Source: an uncultured Clostridia bacterium (GTDB taxonomy: Bacteria; Bacillota; Clostridia; Christensenellales; Borkfalkiaceae). From it: a stretch of 64,000 nucleotides of DNA. The notes beneath the pieces were generated by a model that saw only the letters and a program-made list of their open reading frames with translations, did not search any database and was not told the origin of the DNA. A program made the translations under genes and the position numbers. Every line of letters begins with the position of its first letter. Position 1 is the stretch's first letter. Below are positions 33,563 through 43,266 of this stretch, piece after piece. The stretch is from positions 1 through 64,000 of the forward strand of contig CANOUP010000001.1 of NCBI GenBank assembly GCA_947570625.1, given 5' to 3'.

Positions 33563-34447
33563 TTATTTATCCTCCTTTGTTCCTGCAACTTTTTTTAAAT
33601 GTTCCCCGTAAGGAGATTTTCCGTAACTTTCTGCAATCTCCATTAATTTTTCTCTGTTTATCCAATTATTACGGTAAGCTATTTCTTCTGGTGCAGAAAT
33701 AGTTACATCCTGACGTTGCGATAAAACTCTTACAAACTCGGCGGCTTCGAACAGGCTGTCCATTGTACCTGTATCAAGCCAGGCAAATCCTCTGTCGAGC
33801 AGCTGTACCGTTAAGTCGCCGGAGTTAAGGTACATAGCGTTTAAATCGGTAATTTCAAGCTCTCCGCGCTTCGAAGGCTTTATAGCTTTCGCGAACCGCA
33901 CCGCCCTGTTATCATAAAAATAAAGCCCTGTAATACAGTAATTCGACTTAGGCTCGGAAGGTTTTTCTTCGACAGACAAAACGTTTCCGTCTTTATCGAA
34001 TTCTACTATACCGAAACGCTGGGGGTCTTTAACTCCGTATCCGAAAATCGTCGCTTTTCCGTGCTCGGCGTTTCGCTTGGCATCTTTCAGAATTTTCGTA
34101 AAGCCGTGACCGTAAAAAATGTTATCGCCCAATATCATGGCAACCGTATCGTCTCCGATAAACTTTTCACCTATTATAAAAGCTTGCGCGAGCCCGTCTG
34201 GCGAAGGCTGGACTGCATAATCGAGCTTTACGCCGAATGAGTTACCGTCACCCAACAGCTCTTTAAAGCGCGGAGTATCCTGAGGCGTTGAAATAATGAG
34301 AATATCCTTTATTCCCGCAGTCATTAATACCGACAGCGGATAATAAATCATAGGTTTATCGTACACCGGCAACAGCTGTTTGCTGGTTACCTTTGTCAAC
34401 GGATATAAGCGGGTACCGCTACCGCCTGCAAGAATTATTCCCTTCAT
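33563..34447 (-). CDS. rfbA: Glucose-1-phosphate thymidylyltransferase
   Basis: A 294-residue nucleotidyltransferase. It has the pyrophosphorylase loop [42 protein letters not shown] and the sugar-binding [10 protein letters not shown] block. It makes dTDP-glucose, the first step of rhamnose synthesis. It overlaps the flippase gene by 4 bases, which couples repeat-unit export and rhamnose supply in one transcript. Confidence 0.96.
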   Translation of the reverse strand: MKGIILAGGSGTRLYPLTKVTSKQLLPVYDKPMIYYPLSVLMTAGIKDILIISTPQDTPRFKELLGDGNSFGVKLDYAVQPSPDGLAQAFIIGEKFIGDDTVAMILGDNIFYGHGFTKILKDAKRNAEHGKATIFGYGVKDPQRFGIVEFDKDGNVLSVEEKPSEPKSNYCITGLYFYDNRAVRFAKAIKPSKRGELEITDLNAMYLNSGDLTVQLLDRGFAWLDTGTMDSLFEAAEFVRVLSQRQDVTISAPEEIAYRNNWINREKLMEIAESYGKSPYGEHLKKVAGTKEDK

Positions 34448-35886
34448 ATTTCTTCCTCTTGTTTTTTAACTTTGAATTTTCCTAATACAGCGCCGAACAG
34501 ATTTTTCAGACTTTTATAATTTACAATACAATAACATACGAACAGCCCGCCGTAAACGGCTAAACCAATCCACAAACTTAAAAGGCTTGTACAGAGAATA
34601 AAACCAACCGTCATTATTGTTTCAATAATAAATTCTTTGATAATTTTAACTTTTATTGTTTTGAGAACAAAAATTTCAGATAATATTGAATTCAGCATTA
34701 TCGTAAACACTACGCAACCGAGCAATGCGGTTATATTATTAAAGACATAAGTACACAGTACAAACAATATAATGCCTACCGTTATTGAGATTATATTTGC
34801 AAAAAGCATCAACTTTTCTTTACGGTATACTTTTAAATAATTGTTTGTCAATAAGCTGACTTTTGATGAGTAAATGATAATAGGCAGTAAAATACCCAAA
34901 TACATCAGACTGTCGGAATATTTCGGGAGCCATATATTTAAAATCCAGCACCCGATAAAATAGAATATCATCATAAAGAACAGTATCGGGGACAGCATAC
35001 CTCTTACATTTTTATAAAGTTGAGGAAGCTTGTCCTGCTCTATTCTCTGCAACGACGGAAACATTACCACGCTGATAGCCGAAACAAACACTAAAAATAT
35101 GTTCGATACGCTGAATGCAAAAGCTATCTTACCGAATAAAAGCTCGTCCCAATGCCATTGAATGAGCATCTTCGCACTTCCTATCATAAGCATAGACGAC
35201 CAGTTTGCCATCATCAGAATTATTCCCGACGAAACGTTTGATTTTAGCTCGAACAGCGACTCTTTTAATTTCAGTCCTTTACCGAGGAACAAACCGCGGT
35301 TAAATACCGAACCGATTATGAACCCGACCAAATCCCCTATTAAATCCGCAATACAGTACCAGTAAAAATCATTTACTTTAAGTATCAGTAAAAGGGCGAC
35401 AACAACGCCGTAAGCCAGCCTCTGCGCAATTACCAAAAATACGTATTTGCTTATGCGGTTCGTAATCTGGAACATATACGAACTGTAAGTTACGATATTT
35501 TTTGTAATTATACCCACAGCAACAAGCGCAAAAATTATTTTATCGGGATAATCTAATACCGACAAAGAAATGGACGCCGCCGCTATTGTTATTATGCCCG
35601 TAAAAATTAAAAGAATTATAAACTGTGAACGTAAACGGGGCTTATCCAGTTCTTCATAGTCAAATTTGGAATACCTTAATACCAAACCGTCCAAAAGACC
35701 GAAATGCAGAACGCCGACATATCCGACATACAAAACATATGTCTGCCAGTAAGAATACTGGTATTCATCTATAAATTTCGGAACTATAAGCGTTAATACA
35801 AAGCTTACCGCCAACGATATGATTTGCGCTAATATCGAGTATATTACATTTTTTGCAAATTTTTTTGAAGTGATATTTTGCGCCAT
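34444..35886 (-). CDS. Polysaccharide flippase (Wzx/MATE-like)
   Basis: A 480-residue protein with 12-14 hydrophobic helices and the typical start [21 protein letters not shown], then [15 protein letters not shown]. It should move lipid-linked repeat units across the membrane before polymerisation by the Wzy-like protein encoded upstream. The sequence of such flippases is poorly conserved; topology and place in the cluster support the call. Confidence 0.88.
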   Translation of the reverse strand: MAQNITSKKFAKNVIYSILAQIISLAVSFVLTLIVPKFIDEYQYSYWQTYVLYVGYVGVLHFGLLDGLVLRYSKFDYEELDKPRLRSQFIILLIFTGIITIAAASISLSVLDYPDKIIFALVAVGIITKNIVTYSSYMFQITNRISKYVFLVIAQRLAYGVVVALLLILKVNDFYWYCIADLIGDLVGFIIGSVFNRGLFLGKGLKLKESLFELKSNVSSGIILMMANWSSMLMIGSAKMLIQWHWDELLFGKIAFAFSVSNIFLVFVSAISVVMFPSLQRIEQDKLPQLYKNVRGMLSPILFFMMIFYFIGCWILNIWLPKYSDSLMYLGILLPIIIYSSKVSLLTNNYLKVYRKEKLMLFANIISITVGIILFVLCTYVFNNITALLGCVVFTIMLNSILSEIFVLKTIKVKIIKEFIIETIMTVGFILCTSLLSLWIGLAVYGGLFVCYCIVNYKSLKNLFGAVLGKFKVKKQEEEI

Positions 35887-35894
35887 AGTATAAC

Positions 35895-36890
35895 CTAAAC
35901 TTTATTGTTTTTCATAAAGCCAATCATTTTATTGTAGATAGTTTCAAGAGAATTTTCTGCATTCCAACCAAGTTTTTTTAACTTGTCCGCAGATAAATTC
36001 ATTTTCAGTGTTTTAGCATATCCGAGCTTTTCGATATCTTCGGCTTCTTCAATTCTGACTTTAACTTTCCCGTTTCCGAACTTTTCGGCAACCATATTTG
36101 CCATTTCGTAAATCGAACAGTACGTATCTTCATTGGCGACGTTATACGCCTCGCCGGCAACCCCTTTAAGCAAAACGGTAAATATTGCGTTGACGGCATC
36201 GTCAATATCGATATAGTTGCGCTTTGTCTGTCCTTTTGTTTTTAAAACTATATCCCTGCCCTCAATCGCACACCTTGCAAATTCGGCAAACACCCTGCCG
36301 TCATTATAGCTTACTCCGACTCCGAATGTCTGAGTCAGACGAACGACTTTTGCAGGGACCCCGTATTCGGAAGCATATGCCGAACAAAGGCTTTCGCACA
36401 GGCGTTTGCTTTCGGGATAGCTTGACCGCACATTCATGGTATCGATATTATTTGAGCAACCCTCAAAGATTTTGCTGTCGTTTTCCGGAGTACCGTAAAC
36501 TTCCATTGTGGACAGATATACAAAACCCTTGACATTATTGACGCGCGAAAACTCCAACAATGCCTTGGTTCCGTTTACCGAGCCGAGTATAACTTCGACG
36601 GGCTCGGAAACAAATTCTTTACTTGCCGTTTTGCTTGCACCGTGAATTACATAATCGATACCTAAATTTTCAGGTAATAAATTGCAAACGTCGCTGACAA
36701 TATAATGCAAATGCTCCTGCGGAACATCGGCAAATACCGAAGAAGCTTTTTCTTTATTGCGTACCAACGCATATACGTTTATTGGCTTAACCCCGTTATG
36801 CAAAATCAAACTTCTTACAAGCGCCTTTCCTATTAAACCGCTTGCGCCGGTTATTAATACTTTTGTTCCTTCAAAATCACATAAATTCAT
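35895..36890 (-). CDS. NAD-dependent epimerase/dehydratase of nucleotide sugar or CDP-alditol pathway
   Basis: A 331-residue extended SDR protein: ITGASGLIGKALV, YVIHGASKTAS, YLSTMEVYG, SYPESKRLCE (YxxxK) and RLTQTFG. The stop of the cytidylyltransferase gene and this start overlap by one base, so the two are coupled. Pairs of an IspD-like cytidylyltransferase and such an epimerase occur in pneumococcal capsule loci for CDP-arabinitol and CDP-mannitol (abp1/abp2, mnp1/mnp2 as I recall). A similar role is possible here but not proven. Confidence 0.85.
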   Translation of the reverse strand: MNLCDFEGTKVLITGASGLIGKALVRSLILHNGVKPINVYALVRNKEKASSVFADVPQEHLHYIVSDVCNLLPENLGIDYVIHGASKTASKEFVSEPVEVILGSVNGTKALLEFSRVNNVKGFVYLSTMEVYGTPENDSKIFEGCSNNIDTMNVRSSYPESKRLCESLCSAYASEYGVPAKVVRLTQTFGVGVSYNDGRVFAEFARCAIEGRDIVLKTKGQTKRNYIDIDDAVNAIFTVLLKGVAGEAYNVANEDTYCSIYEMANMVAEKFGNGKVKVRIEEAEDIEKLGYAKTLKMNLSADKLKKLGWNAENSLETIYNKMIGFMKNNKV

Positions 36891-37645
36891 TATTTAACAT
36901 CCTCTCCGTAGCCGTAAATCTGCGCATTTTCCTTCGCGTCGAGAATTGCGCGCATAGTATAAAAATCATCGGGAGTAGTTACTTTTATATTCTCATAAGG
37001 ACCGTCAAGCATATACAAATCATGTCCGTACCGCTTCATTAAAGTACAGGAGTCAATAGAATTTGTAACACCGTCTTTTAATGCCTGTCTGTGGACTTTT
37101 AAAATTTCATCCAGCCAAAACGATTGCGGAGCTTTGGCAACGCGCGAATTTTCCCGTGAAGGCACTTGTTCGATTCGCCCTTTCTTATCTATAACTACGA
37201 TAGTTTCTTTAACTATGCCCCCAGTCACCGCAGAACCGTTCTCTTTAACGCATCGAATATTTTCAGAAAGCAATTCCGAACTTATCAAAGGACGAACGCC
37301 GTCGTGTATCAGAACGATAGCTTTATTCCCGCAGGCAACCTCTTCCGCCCCGCATAATCCGTTATATATAGAAAGCTGTCCGCTCTCCCCGCCGGGCACG
37401 ATTTTCTTAACTTTTTCAATTCTGTACCTGTATAAAAGTTTTTCCAGATGCGGAATCCAATCTGAAATGCAGGCAATGACTATTGCGTCGATTTCTTTAT
37501 TCTTTTCGAAATGCTCTAAGGTGTGAATAATAATCGGCTTATCGTGCACTTTTAAAAACTGCTTAGGCATATCTTTACTGTGCATTCTGCTGCCTACTCC
37601 GCCCGCAAAAATTACGCCGATGTTCATTATCTTATTGTTTTGCAT
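36890..37645 (-). CDS. IspD/TarI-like cytidylyltransferase
   Basis: A 251-residue CTP-dependent transferase: FAGGVGSRMHS, MPKQFLKVHDKPIIIHTLE, LIHDGVRPLIS, TNSIDSCTL and the tail ITWIN-free ENIKVTTPDDFY followed by AKENAQIYG. The C-terminal tail resembles TarI-type alditol-phosphate enzymes rather than housekeeping IspD. GGAG seven bases before the ATG at 37645 supports that start. Its place among LicD and capsule genes says it makes a CDP-linked alditol or amino-alcohol for the polymer; housekeeping IspD is the less likely alternative. Confidence 0.82.
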   Translation of the reverse strand: MQNNKIMNIGVIFAGGVGSRMHSKDMPKQFLKVHDKPIIIHTLEHFEKNKEIDAIVIACISDWIPHLEKLLYRYRIEKVKKIVPGGESGQLSIYNGLCGAEEVACGNKAIVLIHDGVRPLISSELLSENIRCVKENGSAVTGGIVKETIVVIDKKGRIEQVPSRENSRVAKAPQSFWLDEILKVHRQALKDGVTNSIDSCTLMKRYGHDLYMLDGPYENIKVTTPDDFYTMRAILDAKENAQIYGYGEDVK

Positions 37646-38981
37646 TTTGCGCTCCGTTTACGTTAGGTACAATTTTCTTTACTAAAATTCTTTTTCTTCC
37701 GCCTATTGCGAAGTAATAAATAATTGCCAGCCAAACCAATTCATAGACAAAGCCCAAAGTAAATCGACCGAAAAGCTGTTCCGCTATCGGAAAGAAAAGC
37801 ACCGGATATATCAGCATACTGTAAAGCAACCACGGATAAGCATACTTATGTCTTTTCGCTCTTACATAAAGCCATTGATAAAATGCGCCTATTATAAACG
37901 GGAAAAGTATTACGCCTAAATACCCGAAATCAGCAGTATACGGTTTTAATGCGGAATAGATATTCGAGCTGTATATATATCCGTTGGAAGATTTGAATTC
38001 AATAAACGCCTCAAAACGGTCTAACGCATCAATATCCAGATTAATTCCGATATAGTTTAAAACTGTTTTAAATGAAGTCAAAAACGTTGAAAACGTTGCA
38101 TTGCCGTACAGCAAAGAGCCGTCGAAATCTTTAAGCCAAAGATTATAATTGTATAAACCCGAACCGCCGTAAATACTCAAAGAATTAAAGAAATTTGACG
38201 AATACTGTTTCATTTTCCCCAGTATGAAATAGATTATTAAAGCAATTACGCCTAATATTAAAACCTTTTGGATAATCTTGAAATTTACGTTTTTCTTTTT
38301 ATAATTTTCATAGAAAAACAAAACATAAAGACAGACAAAATATATCGCATATCTTAAAAATATGTTTCTGTCGGTAGTTATAAGGGCCGCTATAATAAAA
38401 AGCAGTATAGGCAAAATTAATATAAAGATATTAGCTTTATCTTTGCGCGCATAAAACCTTATCATCAACCGATAAGTATTGACATATGCGATTGCAGTTA
38501 TTATTTCCCGCATCTGATTATAAATGAAACCCGGGGTATAACCGTTTACTGTATTATCATAAATTTTACGCAATTTACCGCTGAACGACGCAACATCGGA
38601 TACGTCTGACAAAAGTTTATAAATATATAAAACAGCTAAAACGCTTGAAACAACTAAAAATAAATATTGCGGGTAAGGTTTTACAACCTTTGCTTCAAAA
38701 ACCGAAACTTTTTTTGATGATTGCGTTTTACTTGAAGGCAGAGTATAAAAACATTTAACAAATGCTCCGCCGAAGCCGAATGATATAATCGCAGTGCTGA
38801 CATATAATATGAACCATTTATTTATTTCTACATCCCAATTATTATAATTGAGCAAAATTATAATAAACATGGCAAAAATCATCAGACATAACAAAAACCA
38901 GGGAGAAAGTAAATCTTTATCCCCTAAAAAATATGCCGCTATCAGAAATATAGCTAAAATTGTAAACATTAAAAAAGCCAT
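37632..38981 (-). CDS. O-antigen/capsule repeat-unit polymerase (Wzy-like)
   Basis: A 449-residue membrane protein with about 11-12 helices, beginning with a paired hydrophobic segment (LMFTILAIFLIAAYFLGD). It has a long outside loop with YGGSGLYNYNLWLKDFDGS, and RFEAFIEFKSSNGYIYSSN before the last helices, like the oligosaccharide repeat-unit polymerases. Sequence conservation in this family is low; topology and position decide. It overlaps the cytidylyltransferase start by 14 bases. Confidence 0.82.
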   Translation of the reverse strand: MAFLMFTILAIFLIAAYFLGDKDLLSPWFLLCLMIFAMFIIILLNYNNWDVEINKWFILYVSTAIISFGFGGAFVKCFYTLPSSKTQSSKKVSVFEAKVVKPYPQYLFLVVSSVLAVLYIYKLLSDVSDVASFSGKLRKIYDNTVNGYTPGFIYNQMREIITAIAYVNTYRLMIRFYARKDKANIFILILPILLFIIAALITTDRNIFLRYAIYFVCLYVLFFYENYKKKNVNFKIIQKVLILGVIALIIYFILGKMKQYSSNFFNSLSIYGGSGLYNYNLWLKDFDGSLLYGNATFSTFLTSFKTVLNYIGINLDIDALDRFEAFIEFKSSNGYIYSSNIYSALKPYTADFGYLGVILFPFIIGAFYQWLYVRAKRHKYAYPWLLYSMLIYPVLFFPIAEQLFGRFTLGFVYELVWLAIIYYFAIGGRKRILVKKIVPNVNGAQNAKQ

Positions 38982-39013
38982 AATTTATTACAGACCTTAA
39001 ATAAATCTTTTAA

Positions 39014-39934
39014 TCAGAAAACTCCAAACATTACCTTAATAAAAAAGCTAAAACGACTTTCTTTTGTATATGACCTCAGTTGTTTGCCGTTCTTTAATAT
39101 TTTGATTTTTCCTTTAAACGAATGGGATTGAGAACAAATTTCAATTAACGGATATCTCTTTATCTCCTCAGGAAATTTTATTGTCAACTCTTTGGCAAGT
39201 AAGCTTCGCCCGTTACGGTATTCGGAATGACGGACCTTCTTCAATCTTTCTTTTAACCTTCTGGAAAAATTGCTTTTCGCTCCCACTACATTATTTTCGT
39301 GTTGCCTATACTTGATAAAAGACCTTGGATCATAAACAATCCCATCATATAGCGATGCAATCATTGCAATCCAAACATCGTGAATCCTGTTTCTTAATAG
39401 CGACGGTGATGGTCTATTATTCTTTTCGGTAAGCACCTTGAATAATTTGCAGGACAATACCATTGTACAACCGGCTATCATATTCTTTTCGAGAATGCTT
39501 ATCGGAGATTGATGAATTTTTTCATTAGGGTTATATCTTAATCCGATTGAAGCTCCGTACTTATCTACACACTCCTGATTAGAACCATACAAAAGCTTAC
39601 CGCTTTTTTGCAATAAATTTATTGATTCAATCAATTTATTGTTTTCCCATATATCGTCCTGGTCGGCAAGCGAATAATAGTCAAACGTGTCGGAAACAGA
39701 ATAGAGCAAATTCATAAAACTGTTTCCTACGCCGACATTTTCTGCAAAATCAGTATGAATGTTGGAATATTTCTCAACATAGTCTGTCAAAATATCGCGC
39801 GTACTGTCCGAAGAACCGTCGTCACGAATAAAAATTTCAACTTCGACACTGTTTTGCGACAGAATGCTTTCAATCTGCTCACAGAGATATTTTTGCCCGT
39901 TATACGTGCTCATTAAAACAGCGACTTTAATCAT
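39014..39934 (-). CDS. GT2 glycosyltransferase, rhamnosyltransferase-like
   Basis: A 306-residue family 2 glycosyltransferase with GT-A fold: MSTYNGQKYLCEQIESIL, IFIRDDGSSD, the metal-binding YSLADQDDIWENN and the acceptor part DVWIAMIASLY. ADQDDIW is frequent in rhamnosyl- and related transferases. With dTDP-rhamnose made in the same operon, rhamnose is a natural donor (inference). ATG overlaps the licD-type gene by 4 bases. Confidence 0.87.
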   Translation of the reverse strand: MIKVAVLMSTYNGQKYLCEQIESILSQNSVEVEIFIRDDGSSDSTRDILTDYVEKYSNIHTDFAENVGVGNSFMNLLYSVSDTFDYYSLADQDDIWENNKLIESINLLQKSGKLLYGSNQECVDKYGASIGLRYNPNEKIHQSPISILEKNMIAGCTMVLSCKLFKVLTEKNNRPSPSLLRNRIHDVWIAMIASLYDGIVYDPRSFIKYRQHENNVVGAKSNFSRRLKERLKKVRHSEYRNGRSLLAKELTIKFPEEIKRYPLIEICSQSHSFKGKIKILKNGKQLRSYTKESRFSFFIKVMFGVF

Positions 39935-40767
39935 TTTAATTCTTCAATTTCCTTATAAAACGCCTTAAACGTATGATGCGAAACCCGCTTTTCTTCGGGA
40001 GGCAATTTCATATAATCGCCGTAAATGCTTGAAAGATAAGTATCATATGAGGATATTGCTTTAAAATTATTGCCTTCAAACGGTAAATCGATATATTTCG
40101 TAAAAACTTTTTGATTTAAAATCTCTTTTTCCCGATATGCCCCGCCGACTGCCGCCGCATATTTTACAGAATTAAAGTCTATCTTTTTATATTTTTTCTG
40201 TATTTTATCAAACAAACGAGTCTTATTTACAAAACGGCTAAGAACAAAAAAAGCAAAACGGAAAGGTTCATAGTACCATGCATGAGTTTTTGACCTGAAA
40301 AATTTTTTCCATTGACAGGCAATTAATAAGTTACGTTTAAATCTCGTTGAATTAAACGCTTTTTTGGCTTTTTTATAGGTCTGTGCCAAACCGTCTATCG
40401 GAAATACATCTATAAATACGCCGGAAGATATTTCCCCTTCTGTTACATTGTCATTTACAAGAACGGTATGCGGATTAAATATTTTAGCAGATAAATCCAC
40501 ATATGTTTTATCATTACCGAAATACTGCACCGCAAACGGCACGTCATGCGTTTCGCAATACGATATAAATGCATCATAATCCGGGCGAGGCATCATTATA
40601 TCTATATCGTCGTCCCAAGGAATAAAACCTTTATGGCGTACAGCACCCAACAATGTTCCTCCGCCCAAAGAATATCTAAAATTTTCCTGCGAACAGATTT
40701 TATGCACTTCAGATAATAATTCAACTTCCAGTTGCTTTAATTGTTCCAAATTTATTTCTGTTTTCAT
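39931..40767 (-). CDS. LicD-family phosphotransferase
   Basis: A 278-residue protein with the LicD core: YSLGGGTLLGAVRHKGFIPW followed by DDDIDIMMPRPDY. Family members transfer phosphocholine or another phospho-group from a CDP-carrier to sugars of surface polymers. No choline uptake or CDP-choline genes (licA, licB, licC) are in the window, so the donor may come from the IspD/TarI-like enzyme encoded 2.3 kb downstream. Overlaps both neighbours by 4 bases. Confidence 0.9.
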   Translation of the reverse strand: MKTEINLEQLKQLEVELLSEVHKICSQENFRYSLGGGTLLGAVRHKGFIPWDDDIDIMMPRPDYDAFISYCETHDVPFAVQYFGNDKTYVDLSAKIFNPHTVLVNDNVTEGEISSGVFIDVFPIDGLAQTYKKAKKAFNSTRFKRNLLIACQWKKFFRSKTHAWYYEPFRFAFFVLSRFVNKTRLFDKIQKKYKKIDFNSVKYAAAVGGAYREKEILNQKVFTKYIDLPFEGNNFKAISSYDTYLSSIYGDYMKLPPEEKRVSHHTFKAFYKEIEELK

Positions 40768-41597
40768 TTTTTACGCAAAACCGTTTTATATGCTATTTTC
40801 TTCATCCATTTTGGCATATATATAAAAGCACGTATATACAATTTATTTTTAAAAGCCTTTCGCTTCGTTATCATATTTGTGGATAATAGATACTTTTGCA
40901 ACATATCCCAGTCTTCTATTTCCCGTTTGTTGCTACGCCGTTCTATAAATCCGTTTCCTACTCTTACATTAACCAAATTATCCTGTAAATTATGAATTTT
41001 ATAGCCATTAACTACAACATCTACCCATAATTTATAATCTTCAAGTTTGCCGAAATTTTCGCAATAACCGCCAACTTTCTCTATAATGTCTTTTCTGTAC
41101 ATTACGGTCATATGATTTACAGGATTGCGAGTTTTAAGCATTTTAATTATATCTACGTGTTCTGCCGGCACCTCTCTCCTATCCACTATAATATTTTCAT
41201 CTTCTTCAAACTCAGTAATATTTCCGCCCAAAACTGCTGTTTCAGGATGATTCTCCATATAATCGACCTGACAAGAAAAGCGATGAGGCAAAGCTATATC
41301 ATCTGAATCCATTCTTGCAACTAAATCATAATGGCAAGCAGAAAGCCCCGTATTTAAGGCGGCGGCAAGCCCGGCATTCTTTTCCTTTTTGATTAACGTA
41401 AATTCTATACTGTCAGAAACTATTTTTTCAAATTGCATTATTATATCTAAAATTTTATCTGAAACAGGACCATCAACTACTAATACTATTTGAGTGGGTT
41501 TTAATATTTGGTCAACGCTTATGCTTTCAAGCGCGCGCCGCAAAAATATTTCACTATCACCCTTATAAACAGACATTAATACAGAAAATTTCCCCAT
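40764..41597 (-). CDS. GT2 glycosyltransferase
   Basis: A 277-residue GT-A glycosyltransferase: FSVLMSVYKGD at the start, QIVLVVDGPVSD, NAGLAAALNTGL, the metal site ARMDSDDIALPHR, and the acceptor block FGKLEDYKLWVD. It resembles AmsE-type capsule transferases. Together with the rhamnosyltransferase-like gene it gives only two classical glycosyltransferases for the repeat unit, which fits a short repeat. Confidence 0.88.
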   Translation of the reverse strand: MGKFSVLMSVYKGDSEIFLRRALESISVDQILKPTQIVLVVDGPVSDKILDIIMQFEKIVSDSIEFTLIKKEKNAGLAAALNTGLSACHYDLVARMDSDDIALPHRFSCQVDYMENHPETAVLGGNITEFEEDENIIVDRREVPAEHVDIIKMLKTRNPVNHMTVMYRKDIIEKVGGYCENFGKLEDYKLWVDVVVNGYKIHNLQDNLVNVRVGNGFIERRSNKREIEDWDMLQKYLLSTNMITKRKAFKNKLYIRAFIYMPKWMKKIAYKTVLRKK

Positions 41598-41606
41598 TAT
41601 TACCCC

Positions 41607-42536
41607 TTAATAAATAGGCTCTGCCCAACCTGTAAATTTATTCTCTTTACCTGTGGCAATTTCAAGATATAATTTATGAAGCTTATCGGTTATCTTTCCC
41701 GCGTCGCCTTTACCGACAACATATTTGTCGACAGAAATTACAGGAGTAATTTCCATAGCAGAACCGCATAAAAACGCTTCGTCGCAAACGTAAAGCTCTG
41801 TACGGTCGATACTTCTCTCTACAACATTTAAACCTAAAATCTCTTTTGCTATCCTGATGATACTGTCGCGCGTTATGCTTTCAAGCACACTGTCGGTGAG
41901 TTGCGGCGTAATAAGATACCCGTCTTTAACCATAAAAAAGCAGGAGCCGGGCCCTTCGGAAACTTTACCGAATTCGTTTAGGAATATGCACGTATCATAT
42001 CCGTTACGCAAGGCTTCGCGCTGTCCCATTCTGCTGTTAATATAATTCGCCCCGCATTTAATTCTCGGAGAAAGATTTACGTCGCTTATTCTGCGCCACG
42101 ATGTTACGCAGGCATTCAAGCCCTTTTTATTATACTCTTTACTCATTCTGCCCTTGGGTATAGGCGCGACAAACATTCCCACCGGCTCTTCCGAACCCCA
42201 GGAACCGAAACCGTCTACGAAAAGCGTTTGCCTTACCGAAATATTTTCATAATATTCGTTAGCTTGTACGATATCGATTAACGCTTTTTTCATTTCTTCT
42301 TTTGTATATTTGCAAGCGATCTGAAGAAGCTTTGCGGATTTAACAAGCCGTTTATAATGGTCGTCAAGTCTGAATGCAAATAATTGTTTTTTATCTTCAT
42401 TCCAATAGCAAGGTATTCCTTCAAAAACGTTCAATCCGAATTGCGATGTCGGAGATAAAACATTTATCTTGGCATCGTTTACATTAAGTATTTCTCCGTT
42501 TAACCATATCCGTCTGTTTGCAACGTCATATTTCAT
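41607..42536 (-). CDS. Class IV (branched-chain type) aminotransferase in capsule operon
   Basis: A 309-residue fold-IV PLP enzyme. Family blocks are GLNVFEGIPCYW, RLDDHYKRLVKSAKLL, RIKCGANYINSRMGQ (K160 is the likely PLP lysine), DTCIFLNEFGKVSEGPGSCFF and the late FLCGSAMEITPV. It interconverts 2-oxo acids and amino acids. Branched-chain synthesis genes are absent here; instead it lies between the initiating transferase and a glycosyltransferase and overlaps the former by 4 bases, so a polymer-specific role is likely. Confidence 0.9.
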   Translation of the reverse strand: MKYDVANRRIWLNGEILNVNDAKINVLSPTSQFGLNVFEGIPCYWNEDKKQLFAFRLDDHYKRLVKSAKLLQIACKYTKEEMKKALIDIVQANEYYENISVRQTLFVDGFGSWGSEEPVGMFVAPIPKGRMSKEYNKKGLNACVTSWRRISDVNLSPRIKCGANYINSRMGQREALRNGYDTCIFLNEFGKVSEGPGSCFFMVKDGYLITPQLTDSVLESITRDSIIRIAKEILGLNVVERSIDRTELYVCDEAFLCGSAMEITPVISVDKYVVGKGDAGKITDKLHKLYLEIATGKENKFTGWAEPIY

Positions 42537-43264
42537 AATTTTTTCTCTCCTTCGTCAGAACCGCTTTCTTCGTCGGCATCGCTATCCGGCAAGTGCGCTA
42601 ACCTTATTATTTCTTCTTCGGCTAATTTCGATGCTTCGATATCATCCAAATTCTCATCCGACTTATTCTCGTAAATATTTTCTTTTTTAAAAACTTTTAT
42701 CACCGAAAGCCAAAGTATTCTTATATCGGTAAATATGCCGTGCTTTTTAAAATTATCGATATACTGATTATCGTAATTTACTTTTTCATCCCAGCTTATG
42801 TCGTTGCGCCCCTTAACCTGCGCTAAACCCGTTAATCCAGCTTTCATTTCAAAACGCTTTTTATATCTCTTATTAAGCGTATCGAAATCTCCGAGTTCAT
42901 ACTTTACACACGGTCTGGGTCCGATTACTGACATATCGCCTTTGAATATGTTAAACAGCTGAGGCAACTCGTCTATACTGGTGTTTCGTAAAAATCTGCC
43001 GACCTTAGTAACGCGAGGGTCGTCTTTATAGTTGAATAGTCCTGCGCCCGTCTGTTCTGCATTGACGACCATCGAGCGAAATTTAAGCATTTTAAACACT
43101 CTGCCGTTTTTAGTGCGCCTTTCCTGCTTAAAAAATACGGGGCCTTTAGAGTCGCACTTAATAGCAATAGGGATTATCAACCATATTGGCAATAACAGAA
43201 CAATTGCCAAAAACGAAGAAAATATGTCGAATATTCTTTTAAAAAATTTACCGATAATAAACAT
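42533..43264 (-). CDS. Initiating phosphoglycosyltransferase (sugar transferase)
   Basis: A 243-residue monotopic phosphoglycosyltransferase. A re-entrant membrane helix (SSFLAIVLLLPIWLIIPIAI) is followed by GPVFFKQERRTKNGRVF, MLKFRSM, NTSIDELPQLFNI, GDMSVIGPRP and KAGLTGLAQVKGR. It adds sugar-1-phosphate to undecaprenyl phosphate and so starts the repeat unit. The acidic C-terminal tail (about 200-243) is unusual in its Asp/Glu/Ser content. Confidence 0.95.
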   Translation of the reverse strand: MFIIGKFFKRIFDIFSSFLAIVLLLPIWLIIPIAIKCDSKGPVFFKQERRTKNGRVFKMLKFRSMVVNAEQTGAGLFNYKDDPRVTKVGRFLRNTSIDELPQLFNIFKGDMSVIGPRPCVKYELGDFDTLNKRYKKRFEMKAGLTGLAQVKGRNDISWDEKVNYDNQYIDNFKKHGIFTDIRILWLSVIKVFKKENIYENKSDENLDDIEASKLAEEEIIRLAHLPDSDADEESGSDEGEKKL

Positions 43265-43266
43265 AA

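Noticed and set aside
41607..42536. Housekeeping ilvE for branched-chain amino acids
   Set aside because: Family fits, but overlap with capsule genes on both sides and lack of other branched-chain genes make a polymer role more likely; not excluded.
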